Origin: Beroe forskalii
Lineage: Eukaryota > Ctenophora > Nuda > Beroida > Beroidae
Assembly: GCA_011033025.1 (NCBI GenBank)
Contig: WFMF01000140.1
Coordinates: 62,001-126,000 of the forward strand
DNA: 64,000 nt
Reading direction: 5' to 3'
The position numbers and the translations under genes are program-made. The notes below the pieces were generated by a model that searched no databases, was not told the DNA's origin, and saw only the letters and a program-made list of their open reading frames with translations. Of this stretch, positions 12,401-24,400 are shown one piece after another. Within the stretch, counting starts at the first letter, position 1. Each line of letters opens with the position of its first letter.

Positions 12401-15400
12401 TGAGTTTTCGTGTATTGAACCAATGTACCAAAGTGGTCGATGAGTTGATGGCTGAAGCCAGCGAGACCATCAGTTGGTTATGTGAGATCCCAATGAAAAT
12501 TGACGGTTGAAACTATGTAAGTGTGTTGTATCCTGGCGATCTGCCACTAAGAAGTTAAATACTTTAGACTTGCTTAAACGCAATTCGCGAATTTCCACGA
12601 CCATTATTATTCACTTCTCCAAAACGAGTAAGATGATTTTTTTTAATTTTAGACTTTTTGTTTCGAATCAAGTACGATTTATGAATAATTTGAACCTACT
12701 AATCCCACTTATAATACAGGTATGAAGCCCAAGCTGCCCATAACTCCTCTCACGCTACGCTGAACGGGAAGCTGGTGGCCGCAGCAGAACAGTACAAAAC
12801 TCAGCAGAACAAATTTAGGGCTATTCTCGAGTTTATTGAAGGTAATAATCACCGTCGGAGGTGTCTACTATCATGATTGATTAAAACCCCCGAGGGGCAC
12901 CACTAAGGGCTTTTGAACTTTATTACAATAATATCAAAAACAAGTATATTATGCAATTTCAACACACAAACGTTCACATCAATACCTGCACGCATTACGT
13001 CATCTAGTCACTTAATTATTTCCATATTTTCCCTAAAAATTATTCATATATATATAAATGCAAAATCAGAAGATTAATTGGTTGAGCTACATGTATTTAT
13101 ATAATAGAGTTATAACGCGCCTAATGTGAAAATGAAATGATTTACACTTTAGTGGTGGCCGTCAAAAGTTATTTGCACGTGTGCGATGCTGTGATTCCGC
13201 GATTAATTTGATAAGTGACTGGTAACATATAATGTAGTGTTGCCAAGATTACTCAGTCATTAATTTTAAAGTATTAATCATTGGCAGTTAGTTGACCCAG
13301 AGTCGTGCTGCATGTAATAGAACAACTGATAACTTCTGCGGAAGTAGCAAGTCCCTGCACCATGCGCTCATGATCTGACTATTATCATCATAACGGGGTG
13401 ATTAAACGTCGCACGTGAGAAATAGGCGGTTCATCGTCATCAACTCACCATATCATGACATGATAATGACGTCATCCTACCCGCCTATTCCCCGCGCGCG
13501 GTGTATAATAATCCTTGGCCCACCAAATTAAACGCCCTGTCAAGGAACTACCTGCGTTTGATTAACTGACGTCAGCTAAGGGTTTATGAAGTCACTCCAA
13601 AAGTTGTTCTTCTAACCACAACGTCTAATATTTCGAAGTTTAGTCCCATTGGTAACATACTGGACGGATAGATCATAAATACACGTGCGATCTCCGCACG
13701 ACGCTCAATGATAATACGAAAAAAATTTTTTGCAACTTTCGAACTTTAAAAAAATCACAAGAGTCATTTTTTACAAAAAATAATTCCCGTTCCACCTCTC
13801 GCAGGTAACGTGTTGGACACGCTGATCACACAGCTGAGTGCCACATCCCAGGCCAGCACTGCGCCCTCCTACTTACCTGCCCTGGAGTTCCTTAAAACAT
13901 CAGGTAATGTTCCTCAAGACATCAGGTAATGTTTCTCAGGACGAGTTGTAGTGAGTTTTTGTTGTTTGAGAAAATGCCATTAGGAATAATGCTTGCCGTT
14001 AGGAGATAGAAACGTGATTTTGCCTTCTGAAAAATGGCGTTCAAGGTGTCAGATTAGTACTTGACGAATTTATATAGCATTTTTTGGCAGGTCAAACGGA
14101 GTTGGTCAGTCAGACTGAGCAGATAGATGGGGAAATAAACGAGGCCCTTCTTCGCCGTAAGTTTCTGTGTTTGATACTTTGGATGCCAAATAACTCCAAC
14201 TCATTATTACACCATCTAACGCGTTACCGAACACCACCTTCCTTCCCCTAACGCGTTACTATAACAACACCTTCCTTCCCCTAACGCGTTACCATAACAA
14301 CACCTTCCTTCCCCTAACGCGTTACCATAACACCCCCTAACGCGTTACCATAACACCACATTTCCTCCGCAGGTCGTAACGCCACGATAACGGCACTCCG
14401 GGCCCTCAAACCGTACGGCTCGCTGGTATCCTTCTTCCAGCGCCACTTTGTCAACCAGCATCCAGGGTCCTTCTGGGCTGAGTGGTCGGAGAGACTCACC
14501 TTGCAGCCCTCAGCTCTACATTGCGATGATATTTGTACCCAGTGTGAACTGGCCTCCCTCAAGATACGGTAATGTGTTCACGGTTTATAGAGAGCCTCCA
14601 AAATTCTAAGTTTGAGTTCTCAGTTTATGGCAATTGGAAACTTTTCAAAATTCAGATTTCACGGATCCGGTTGTTGAATAAGAGTTGCATGATTACAATC
14701 AATGAGTACTTAATTTATTCTCTTTTGACCCAACGGTACAAGCTTCAAATTCATGCTACTGGTTTTAAGGGGTTGCGAATCGCATAAATCAAATAATTTT
14801 TACAACCTCAGGACTGTGCCGTGTGAGAGCGCCCAGAAGGTGGAGCTTTGCATTCAGGAGCAGCTGAACTCGTTGAAGATCCGGCTAGCAGCGTGCGTAG
14901 AGCAACAGAGTCAGGTTAGTTAAGGTTACCAAACTACCGGTTACCATTTCTCAATAAATCCGGAACTTACGGTTTCGGCTTCGGTTCGCTAAAAACAACG
15001 GTTAACCGGTCGTTTCCTAGTTTCGGTTGAAAAATGTTCGGTTAAATTCGTGACGGATTTGATTTCAGATTTATTTTCTTTGGGAGGAAATGGAGTTGGA
15101 ATATAAAATAAAATTCACTGAATTAAGTGAACTTATGACATGAAAGATCTTAATTATTACAATACCAATTGACAAGCGAATAATTGATTGATAACCTAGT
15201 GGTATGAAAAGCTACTTACTATGATCAGACGTGTCAAGCATTGTAAAAGCAATTCGTATTTAAAGTCGAAAGTCCTTATCAAAACGATTTTAATTATGAG
15301 TTATAGAAACTAAACGATATTTACAGATCTATGTTCATAAATTGATATCAATTATCACTGAATGATTGATTTGAATAGGATGAAATTCTACGTAGTTAAA

Positions 15401-18400
15401 TTATCCATTTATGCGTGACACAGTTGAAAATTAAAGGAATACGGGAAAATGATAAACCAAATTATGATATGAACCGAATGGGTGAACTGTGAGCTGTGAC
15501 CATCACGCAGTTCATAGAATAATTAGATTACGTGCTGCAAAGAATTTAATTTGGCGGGATTTAATTTTATAAATGATCTACTTTTTAGGAATTTCGCCAA
15601 TTCATAATATTTAATTATTTTAAATTTCTTCTAATTCGTTGTTTCCCAGGTTCCTTCTCCGTATGATCTGGGATCACTGGAAGCCTCCCTGCTAAAGTTA
15701 GACCGTACTCCAGTCCTCCTTACCCTGGGAAAGAGCCTCCTAGATATAGCGGGTATGAGAGTATTTGACACCACTTTGACATCACTCTGACACCACTTCA
15801 CTCTGACACCACGGTACTCGATACTCTGACATCACTTTGACAACACTAACCCACCTTGACACCACCCCACCTTGACACTACCCCACCTTGACACCAACCC
15901 ATCTTGACACCACCCCACCTTGACACCACCTCACCTTGACACCACCCACCTTGACACGGGACACCACACCACCTTGACAACACACCACCTTGACAACACA
16001 CCACCTTGACACCAACCCACCTTGACACCACTCATTTTTTGAATTTTAAACCTGTGTAAAACCTGTGTAAACCTGTGTAAACCACTCAACCTTGACACCA
16101 CCCCACCTTGACACCACCCCACCTTGACACCACTCAACCTTGACACTGGTTCATCCTAGCACCAGTTTCAATACCAGGCACGTGGGTTACCATGGAGGTA
16201 TCAGTCTGTGAGTCGTCATCCCGTCTTGGTTCCCTGAACACCGTGACTGGTCAATGGTTTCTGGACGAGTTTGTGAGTTCTAGTAAACTCACAGCTGCGC
16301 AGGTTAGTGGTATTTATTACCTTCAATTCATTAATTTAACTAAATTCATGTTAAAGTTAATTTTATGTTAACAGTTAATTATCGTATGATTTATCATCAC
16401 TAATTAGCTAATTATTGATCTCTAATTAGGTTTTTCCACGGAACTTTTGATATTACTGTCTTCAGGTTGACTTGATTCTCAGTAATGAGAATGCTCGTGG
16501 TTTTGACGACCTTAGACAAGCTGTCACCCAAAATGTAACCTTCATCGAGGATCTAGCACAGGTGATAATAGAGAGTATTTTAGTCTACCATAAATGTTCT
16601 ATTTTCGGTTTCCCATTTTCACAAATTTAAGCTCAGGTGAGGAAAGGATGCATAATTTTAATCCGCCACTTACCAGCTTACCATAAACGTTCTATCTTCG
16701 GTGTTCCATTTTTCCAAATTTTCAATAATTTGAGATTTGAGCTTCTCACTGCAGTATATATTTCAGGTATACAACACTTACTGCACTATCGTTCTGTATG
16801 AAACCCTCAAAACGCTGCATTGTGGTAATCAAGATGTCCTGAGCTGCATCTACGAGTATATACAGGTAATATGTGCAGGTGACACTGGTTTATTCTGCAA
16901 ACACGCCGGCCACCTTTAACGTATCCTCACTAACACGCCGGCCACCTTTAACGTATTCTGCTAACACGCCGGCTTCAGATCCTGGACACGGCGCTGCAGG
17001 ACGGTCTGACTGAGGATGCCAGTGAAGTGTACAACGTGGTCCGGGGAACCAGCTCGAGCGACGTCACGGATAAAGTTGAGGATATTCAACAGAGCGTTCG
17101 AGACATTCAGGTCAGTGGTTCGAGACATTCAGGTCAGTGGTTCGAAACATTCAGGTCTGTGGTTCGAGAATTTCAGGTCAGTAGTTCGAGACATTCAGGT
17201 CAGTGGTTCGAGACATTCAGGTCAGTGGTTCGAGACATTCAGGTCAGTGGTTCGAGACATTCAGGTCAGTGGTTCGAGACATTCAGGTCAGTTGTTCGAG
17301 ACATTCAGGTCAGTGGTTCGAGACATTTAGGTCAGTGGTTCGAGACATTCAGGTCAGTGGTTCGAGACATTCAGGTCAGTGGTTCGAGACATTCAGGTCA
17401 GTGGTTCGAGACATTCAGGTCAGTGGTTCGAGACATTCAGGTCAGTGGTTCGAGGCATTCAGGTCAGTGGTTCAAGACATTCAGATCAATGGTTCAAGAC
17501 ATTCAGTAGAGTGTCCGAGACATTCAGTAGAGTGTCCGACACATTCTGATTTCAGGTCAGTAGTTCGAGACATTCAGGTCAGATGTTCGAGACATTCAGG
17601 TCAGATGTTCGAGACATTAAGGGTAACTATTGCTTGGTAACCGTTATATTCCTCAGGAGCGAATCACAGCCGAGTTCCACACCAGTGACCAGAACGCGAG
17701 CAACTACAAGGCCTGTCTCCTGATAATGTGCCTGGAATCACTGTTGTCAAAGACGGTGGAATCCATGCTGGGTTTGATTGACACCAACCGGAAGATTCTT
17801 GATGAGGTAGGGTTGTGAAAACTCTGCAATGCTTTCGCATGAGAAAGAGCAGTTTTGTCTTGGTTCTATATGGCCCCTATAAGTGCCAAAAATTTCGTTT
17901 TTGCCCAAAAAAATTGAGATTTAAAATTAAAACGTGCCAAGCTAATCTTGGTTGTCCACCTTTTCCGATTCTAATACTACTGATATTATGGGACGCATTT
18001 CATAGAGTGTAGCTCGTTAATGACTCTAACTTATAATCTTAAAATTTAAGGGGCTATATAAATCTTGAATTTGCTGTAATTCAAAATTTTGGATGTAATT
18101 TGGAGGGAAACGGAGTGAGCATAGAAAGTAACCACGGCATGTTATTTGCAGGGAATTTTCATCATATCATATGACATCATGATACTGAAATTGAATTGTC
18201 ATTTATATCATTGCATACACGCAAACATATAAATATTTATAACCAACAGCTAAAAACTACTCGATATTAGAAACGTGGCAAAACATGTTGATTTAAAATT
18301 CTCAATCGATCAAATTGACAAACTGAATAAACATGAAAGTCGCATTAACTGAAATAAATATGAAATAATGCAATCATCGAATATTACCTACTATATTACA

Positions 18401-21400
18401 AACTGAAAAATAAAGCAAATAAAACTGATGAATTATGATAAAGCAACGCCCTAAAAGATGCGCAATTGTTTTTTGTTTAGTTTGAGCATAACACTTTCCA
18501 TAAAGCGGAGCCGAAGATCGTTTGAGCAGTTTGCAAGGATTTGAATGTCCTTGAAAACATGTAATAATTTTAGTTGGATCAAACTGTATTGGCATGCAGA
18601 GTTAAATATAGAACTATATTTCGCGTATTGGTAAAGATACGGAACGTTTATCACTATAGGTTTGAAAATAACCTATGGGTCTCAAGTTTGTTCAACACAT
18701 TCCTAAGAGTCAAAATATGGTCTTGGGTTTTCATGGGGGAAGAACAAAATGTGTCGCCACGGTCGTCTAACTGCTTTCAGGGAACATGGTGAAATAACCT
18801 CATTAAAAGCCTCTTGTTTATAATCACCAAAACTACCAGATCATTTTGAAATTCATGAAATGAACTTTTGAACATCAAATGTTCATCTATTAGCTCCATC
18901 AGGACGATATCAGGGCGTTCACCGTCCCGAGCGGTGAGATAAAGGCAGAACCCCTTAGTGGGAGTTACTTCTTGTATTGTAATATATTTCACAGGACCAC
19001 AGCTGTGACACTCAGTTCAGAATTCAGAAAAAAAAAACAGCATCCGTCGAAATAGGGAAAATCTGTATCCAGCCTGGATTTAGATTAAGTAAATGGTAAT
19101 TCCTGTTTCAATTTTCAATCACAAACCGTTAAAATTTAGTTTGTCTCAGCAGTTTCAGCGCCTTCATTAGCGCTAGGTTTCTTCACTAGGACTTTAGTGC
19201 AAACATAATATCTGAAACCTTGAACAATAAATTTGAAGGCTCCTCTAGCTTTGGTGTTGATGAAGTCATCATATATGACTGGATTGACCACGGAATTAAT
19301 AGGAAGCACTAGAATTGAAAAAATGGGATAAAATGGAGTGGCATCGATAACTTCAATCGTGTGGCAAAGGCAGATTAACAGGAAAGGGATCCAGCATATC
19401 AAGTCAGTGAGGATTATTATTGTGATAGATTTCTGCAATCGTTCAGCCTTGGAATCCTTGACATTTTCATCATTTGTAGCCGTCATGACACGAACGCGTT
19501 TAGCTGATCTGTTGGCTAACATTAGAATCATCATGTAGCAAATTGCTATGACACAGGTGCTGGCGAGGTTCATCATTAGGCTGATCCAGACAAACAGGAA
19601 TTGAGGATCATTCGTTTTCACGAAATATTTGAATAGACATACTCCAGCATTTCCATAGAAATGTATTTTCCTCCTTGCGATTTCTCCATAGTTATTTGTG
19701 AACATACCATTTAGCAACCGTCCAATTTCATCCCAACTCAAGTCCTCCCGTAACCGGTTCCCATAATATGCCTTGAACACATTGATATGACTGTTTTTGC
19801 TCACTGCAGCGAGAAACAAGTTCATATCACGACTATAACTAAGACCGTTGACGAAAAAGTCCTCCAGACTATCTGCTAAAGGGATCAGTGCAAATAAACC
19901 AGATGACGCCACCAAAAGACTGGCGATGGCTGTCAGAGCTATTTTTTGTTTCATCCCCAGTTCCCCACCACCGATTCTTAGCAAACTTTTGACTCTAAAA
20001 ATACTCAGACACATCATAGAATAAAGTGAGATGTTTGCACCGAAAGTACTAGCAACACCTAGAAATGCACAGAAACGGCCACTCAACCACTCAAGCTGAC
20101 TTTTACAGTATTTATTTCCAATAATGAGGGTATCAAATACTGAAATTGAAACTAAGTAGATGCCCGTGAGAATATCACCTGTACAGATCAAAATTCGGAA
20201 GACCTTATTGACTGCAGCAATTGAGTTGGTTGACGATGGACTAGTCATAAATCTAACAACAACTGCGATATTCAACCCAACAGCCATGGATCCCATTGTC
20301 CAAGAAAATATTTTCAGTGGGGAAGCTGAAAGAATGTAGCTGTTGCACTCTTCATTACATTCATCAGAATAGTCACTGCAATCAAAAGCTCCATCACATT
20401 TCTTATCTCTGTTGATGAATTTCATGTTTTCTCGACATTGAAAGTTATTGACACAGCCATGCTCATCAGTGTAATCACCGCAATCGTTGAGAAGATCACA
20501 AACTTTATCATAGGTTATGCATTTTTTGTTGCTGCACTCAAATAGGTCATTGTGAAACTCTCCCCTGTGCTTTGTAACTAAAGTAAGCAATCCATCACCA
20601 GATAGTGTAACAATCTTTTTAAAAGGACTCTTTTGGCAACTGGTAGGTGTCAGTGGTTTCAATGGACATTCTGCCTCTAGACATGTGTCTGTGCAACTCA
20701 AATAAACATAAAGCTCCCCAAACAAGTATCTGCAAGTGACTCTCTGGCCAGGAAATCGGATTTTATTATGTTGTAACACCCCATACGTTGGGTAATTTGG
20801 GTTTTTAAATGTCTCCTGATTACACAGTTTAAACAAATCATGCCTTATTTCAAATCCAGGCAGACAATGTATCAAGTGAATGGTTTCCTTAAACTTGACC
20901 GGTGATAAAAATGGTCTGGCTGTTAATCTGGCTGCATGACAAACTGAAGTTTCCTTTTCGCATTCTTCCTCCCTCCACATAGCTGATCCAATTCAACATA
21001 GTTATCAGAATCCCTGCTACACACAAAGACATTCTTACACGAGGTGTTGTCAGAGACACGCCGGAACTGGTCGAATACTTGGCAGGTTGGCCAGGCTTTC
21101 TGCAGTTCGTCCTTACCAGACTCACAATCTGCTATGCCATCGCCTACCCAGTGCATGGGTATTCGTAGCTCGCTGGGATGCCGATACCTGCGGGATGTTA
21201 AATACTTTCACAGAGTTTCTTATTCCCACGCCCAGTTTTCATCGTCGTTATGGCGGATATGATACATTGGGGGGGGGCCAACCCCCCAAAACCCCCCAAA
21301 ATTAAGCCCCCTATTGGAAATTTGTTATATCCACCAGGGGGTTAAATTTAACCCCCCAAAATTAAACCCCCTATCGACAGCAAAAATTAAACCCCCCAAA

Positions 21401-24400
21401 ATTAAACCCCCTATCGACAGCAGAAATTATTCTAGTATGATTCAAAAAAGCACCAAAATGAAGAAACAAAAAAGTACCATTTGAAAAGTTGCCAAAAAAC
21501 ACGAATAAAAAGGTACCATTTCGAAAAGGCGAAAAATATCGGACAAAAAATTGGTACCAATTTAGAAGGGTACTTCTGAAAAATCAGAAACGAAAAAGGT
21601 ACCAATTGAAAATGATGCCAAAAATCAAAAACAAAATTGGTACCATTTAAAAGGGGCTGAATACCTGAAACAAAAACGGTACCATTTTGAGAGGATGTTA
21701 AAATCAGAAACAAAATGGTACCATTTGAAAAATATGCTGAAAATCAGAAACAAAAATGGTACCATTTCATAAAGTTCCAAAAATTATAAACGAAAATGGT
21801 ACCAAAACCGGAAACAAAAATGGTACCATTTCTAAAAATCATAAAAATCACCACCAAAAATGGTACCATTTTGAAATGGTGCAAAAAATCAGAAACAAAA
21901 CGGTACCATTTTGAAAGGATGTTAAAATCAGAAACAAAATGGTACCATTTGAAAAATATGCTGAAAATCAGAAACAAAAATGGTACCATTTCATAAAAGT
22001 TCAAAATTATAAACAAAATGGTACCAAAACCGGAAACAAAAATGGTACCATTTCTAAAATCGCCAAAAATCACCACCAAAAAATGGTACCATTTTGAAAT
22101 GGTGCAAAAATCAGGAACAAAATGGTACCATTTTGAAAGGGTGTTAAAAAATCAGAAACAAAATGGTACCATTTGAAAAAGATGCTGAAAATCAGAAACA
22201 AAAGGTACCATTTCATAAAAGTTCCAAAATTATAAACAAAATGCAAAACCTGAAACAAAAATGGTACCATTGCTAAAAATCACAAAAATCGAACAAAAAT
22301 GGTACCATTTTTGAAATGGTGCAAAAAATCAGGAACAAAAATGGTACCATTTTGAAAGGATGTAAAAAATCAGAAACAAAGTAGGTACCATTTGAAAGAG
22401 ATGCTGAAAATTAGAAACAAAAATGGTACCATTTCATAAAAGTTCCAAAATTATAAACAAAATGGTACCAAAACCGGAAACAAAATGGTACCATTGCTAA
22501 AATCGCCAAAAATCACGAACAAAAATAGTACCATTTTGAAATGATGCAAAAACGAGGAACAAAATGGTACCATTTTGAAAGGATGTAAAAAATCAGAAAC
22601 AAAACGGTACCATTTGAAAGAGATGCTGAAAATTAGAAACAAAATGGTACCATTTCATAAAAGTTCCAAAATTATAAACAATAATGGTACCAAAACCGGA
22701 AACAAAATGGTACCATTTATAAAAATCGCCAAAATCACCACCAAAAATGGTACCATTTTGAAATAGTGCAAAAAATCAGGAACAAAATGGTACCATTTGA
22801 GAAAAAATGCCCATTTTTGCACTAAGAATTAAGCCCCCAAAACCCCCTAAACCCCCCAAACCCCCAAAATTAAACCCCTATTGGCGATTTTCTATATCCA
22901 CCAAAATTGAGGGGGTTGGCCCCCCTACATTATGCCCCTCCAAAGTTTGTTTTAGCGACCGTTTAAGTTTGGTTATACGGTTTGGACGACCTGGTTGAGG
23001 ATCGTCAGAACCGAGTGGTAAGAAATACTGTTGTTTGGTCAGAGAATAGTCTGTCCCAGCTATTTCCGGTCAGTTCCATGATCTCAGCTGTGACAGTATA
23101 CCTTCGATAATGAACTCGGGACGCCTCGTCCATTATCCAATTTAGACAGTCTCGGCTGTCACCTCGACCATGTAAGTTGCGGTATGCGGTCACCACTTCG
23201 ACATGTAACCGCTTACTATAAGCTTATGCAGTCAACGCTTCATATCAATGTTCAATTATTAATATATCGATTTCAAAAAGCATTACATCATTGATTGTCA
23301 AGTTCATTTCTCATGCCTCTTACCTACGGTGGCATTTTGCTTGTAGTAACGATTGGCATCTGCGTCCCTTTTCATCACTGCCATCCTCGCAGTCTGACAC
23401 ACCATTACACATCAAGTGTTTGTGGATGTGGCAGGAGGGAGATGCCACTTCGCACATCTCATCCAGACCATCGTCACAGAACCTCCGGAGATTCTTGCAC
23501 AGAACAGCCAATGAGACTGTGGAGGGGTGACCCCCTATGTTGCACCGCAGTACACCCCGCAGGGGATCGGAGCAGTTGGTTTGGTCTTTGTAATCCATGC
23601 AAAATGAATTTAAAAATGATGGACTATAAGTATAGTGCAGGTTTTGTTCGAGAGGTCCACAGCGTGTGAAGTTGAATATGGGACCAACATTTCGTGAAAA
23701 AGCATAAACACAATAGTCTTGTCTTAGGTAGATCAAGGTGTCTGAATAAGCTTTCTCTCGATTACACATCTTCTCGTCCAATTGGTCGCTGCAGTCGTTT
23801 TCGATTCCGTCACAAATCCTTGTTGGTTTGATGTACACCTGCAGTCCATTCTTCTGGCAGAAAAGCCCGTATTGAAAGCCATTACACAGGGATTCATCGC
23901 TGCAGCTCTTTGAGTCCTCGCACATCATGTCACACTCTTCCTTACCAGAAATATCTTGGCCTCTGGTTAATCCAAAATCTTGACAGGTTCCAGTGGCGTT
24001 CCAGTGCCGAAAACACAGCTTGGAGTCAGGTTTATAGTAGGAAACCAATCCGGAATTGTAGTCACAGATAAGCTTGTCATAGATGGACACCTTATGCATG
24101 CCCCATCCTCCAGTTGACTCATTAGACAACCATCCCTCCGAATGCCCCACCTCCCTCGGACACAAAGTGTCACTGCACAAAACCCCAACTTGGTTTATCA
24201 ATCTGGTAGACTTTCCGATTCCACAGCTCTGATAGTTGGATGTGTCGTTGGAGCATCGTCGTGTTATGTATTGATTGTTAAAAACTGAGTAATACTCATC
24301 GCATGCTCTGCATTTGAACACACTCACAAAATAAAATCCTGGGCATTTGTTTTTGAGCACCCCTTCATGAAAAACAAATTCACACTCAGCTCCTGAAAAA

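Larger units (their letters stand above)
8809..12719 (+). other. SMG1 intron with hairpins and short mobile elements
   Basis: Contains a perfect 57-bp inverted repeat (9002-9134), a cluster of two hairpins (10732-10870), and an inverted-repeat element (about 11599-11747). It also contains a GT-rich microsatellite (about 12000-12110) and another copy of the paired TGACGT element (about 12348-12393). The 162-codon ORF at 9079-9567 begins inside the hairpin and has no recognisable domain. Confidence 0.6.

Noticed and set aside
17016-17640. Three overlapping ORFs of 104-160 codons with repeated peptides
   Set aside because: They are readings of the 22-bp donor array in its three open frames. Only the first part, up to 17110, is exon.
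21269-22925. Telomere-like C4A4 tracts as an internal telomere
   Set aside because: Only a few irregular copies, placed symmetrically inside terminal inverted repeats. A transposon end is a better reading.
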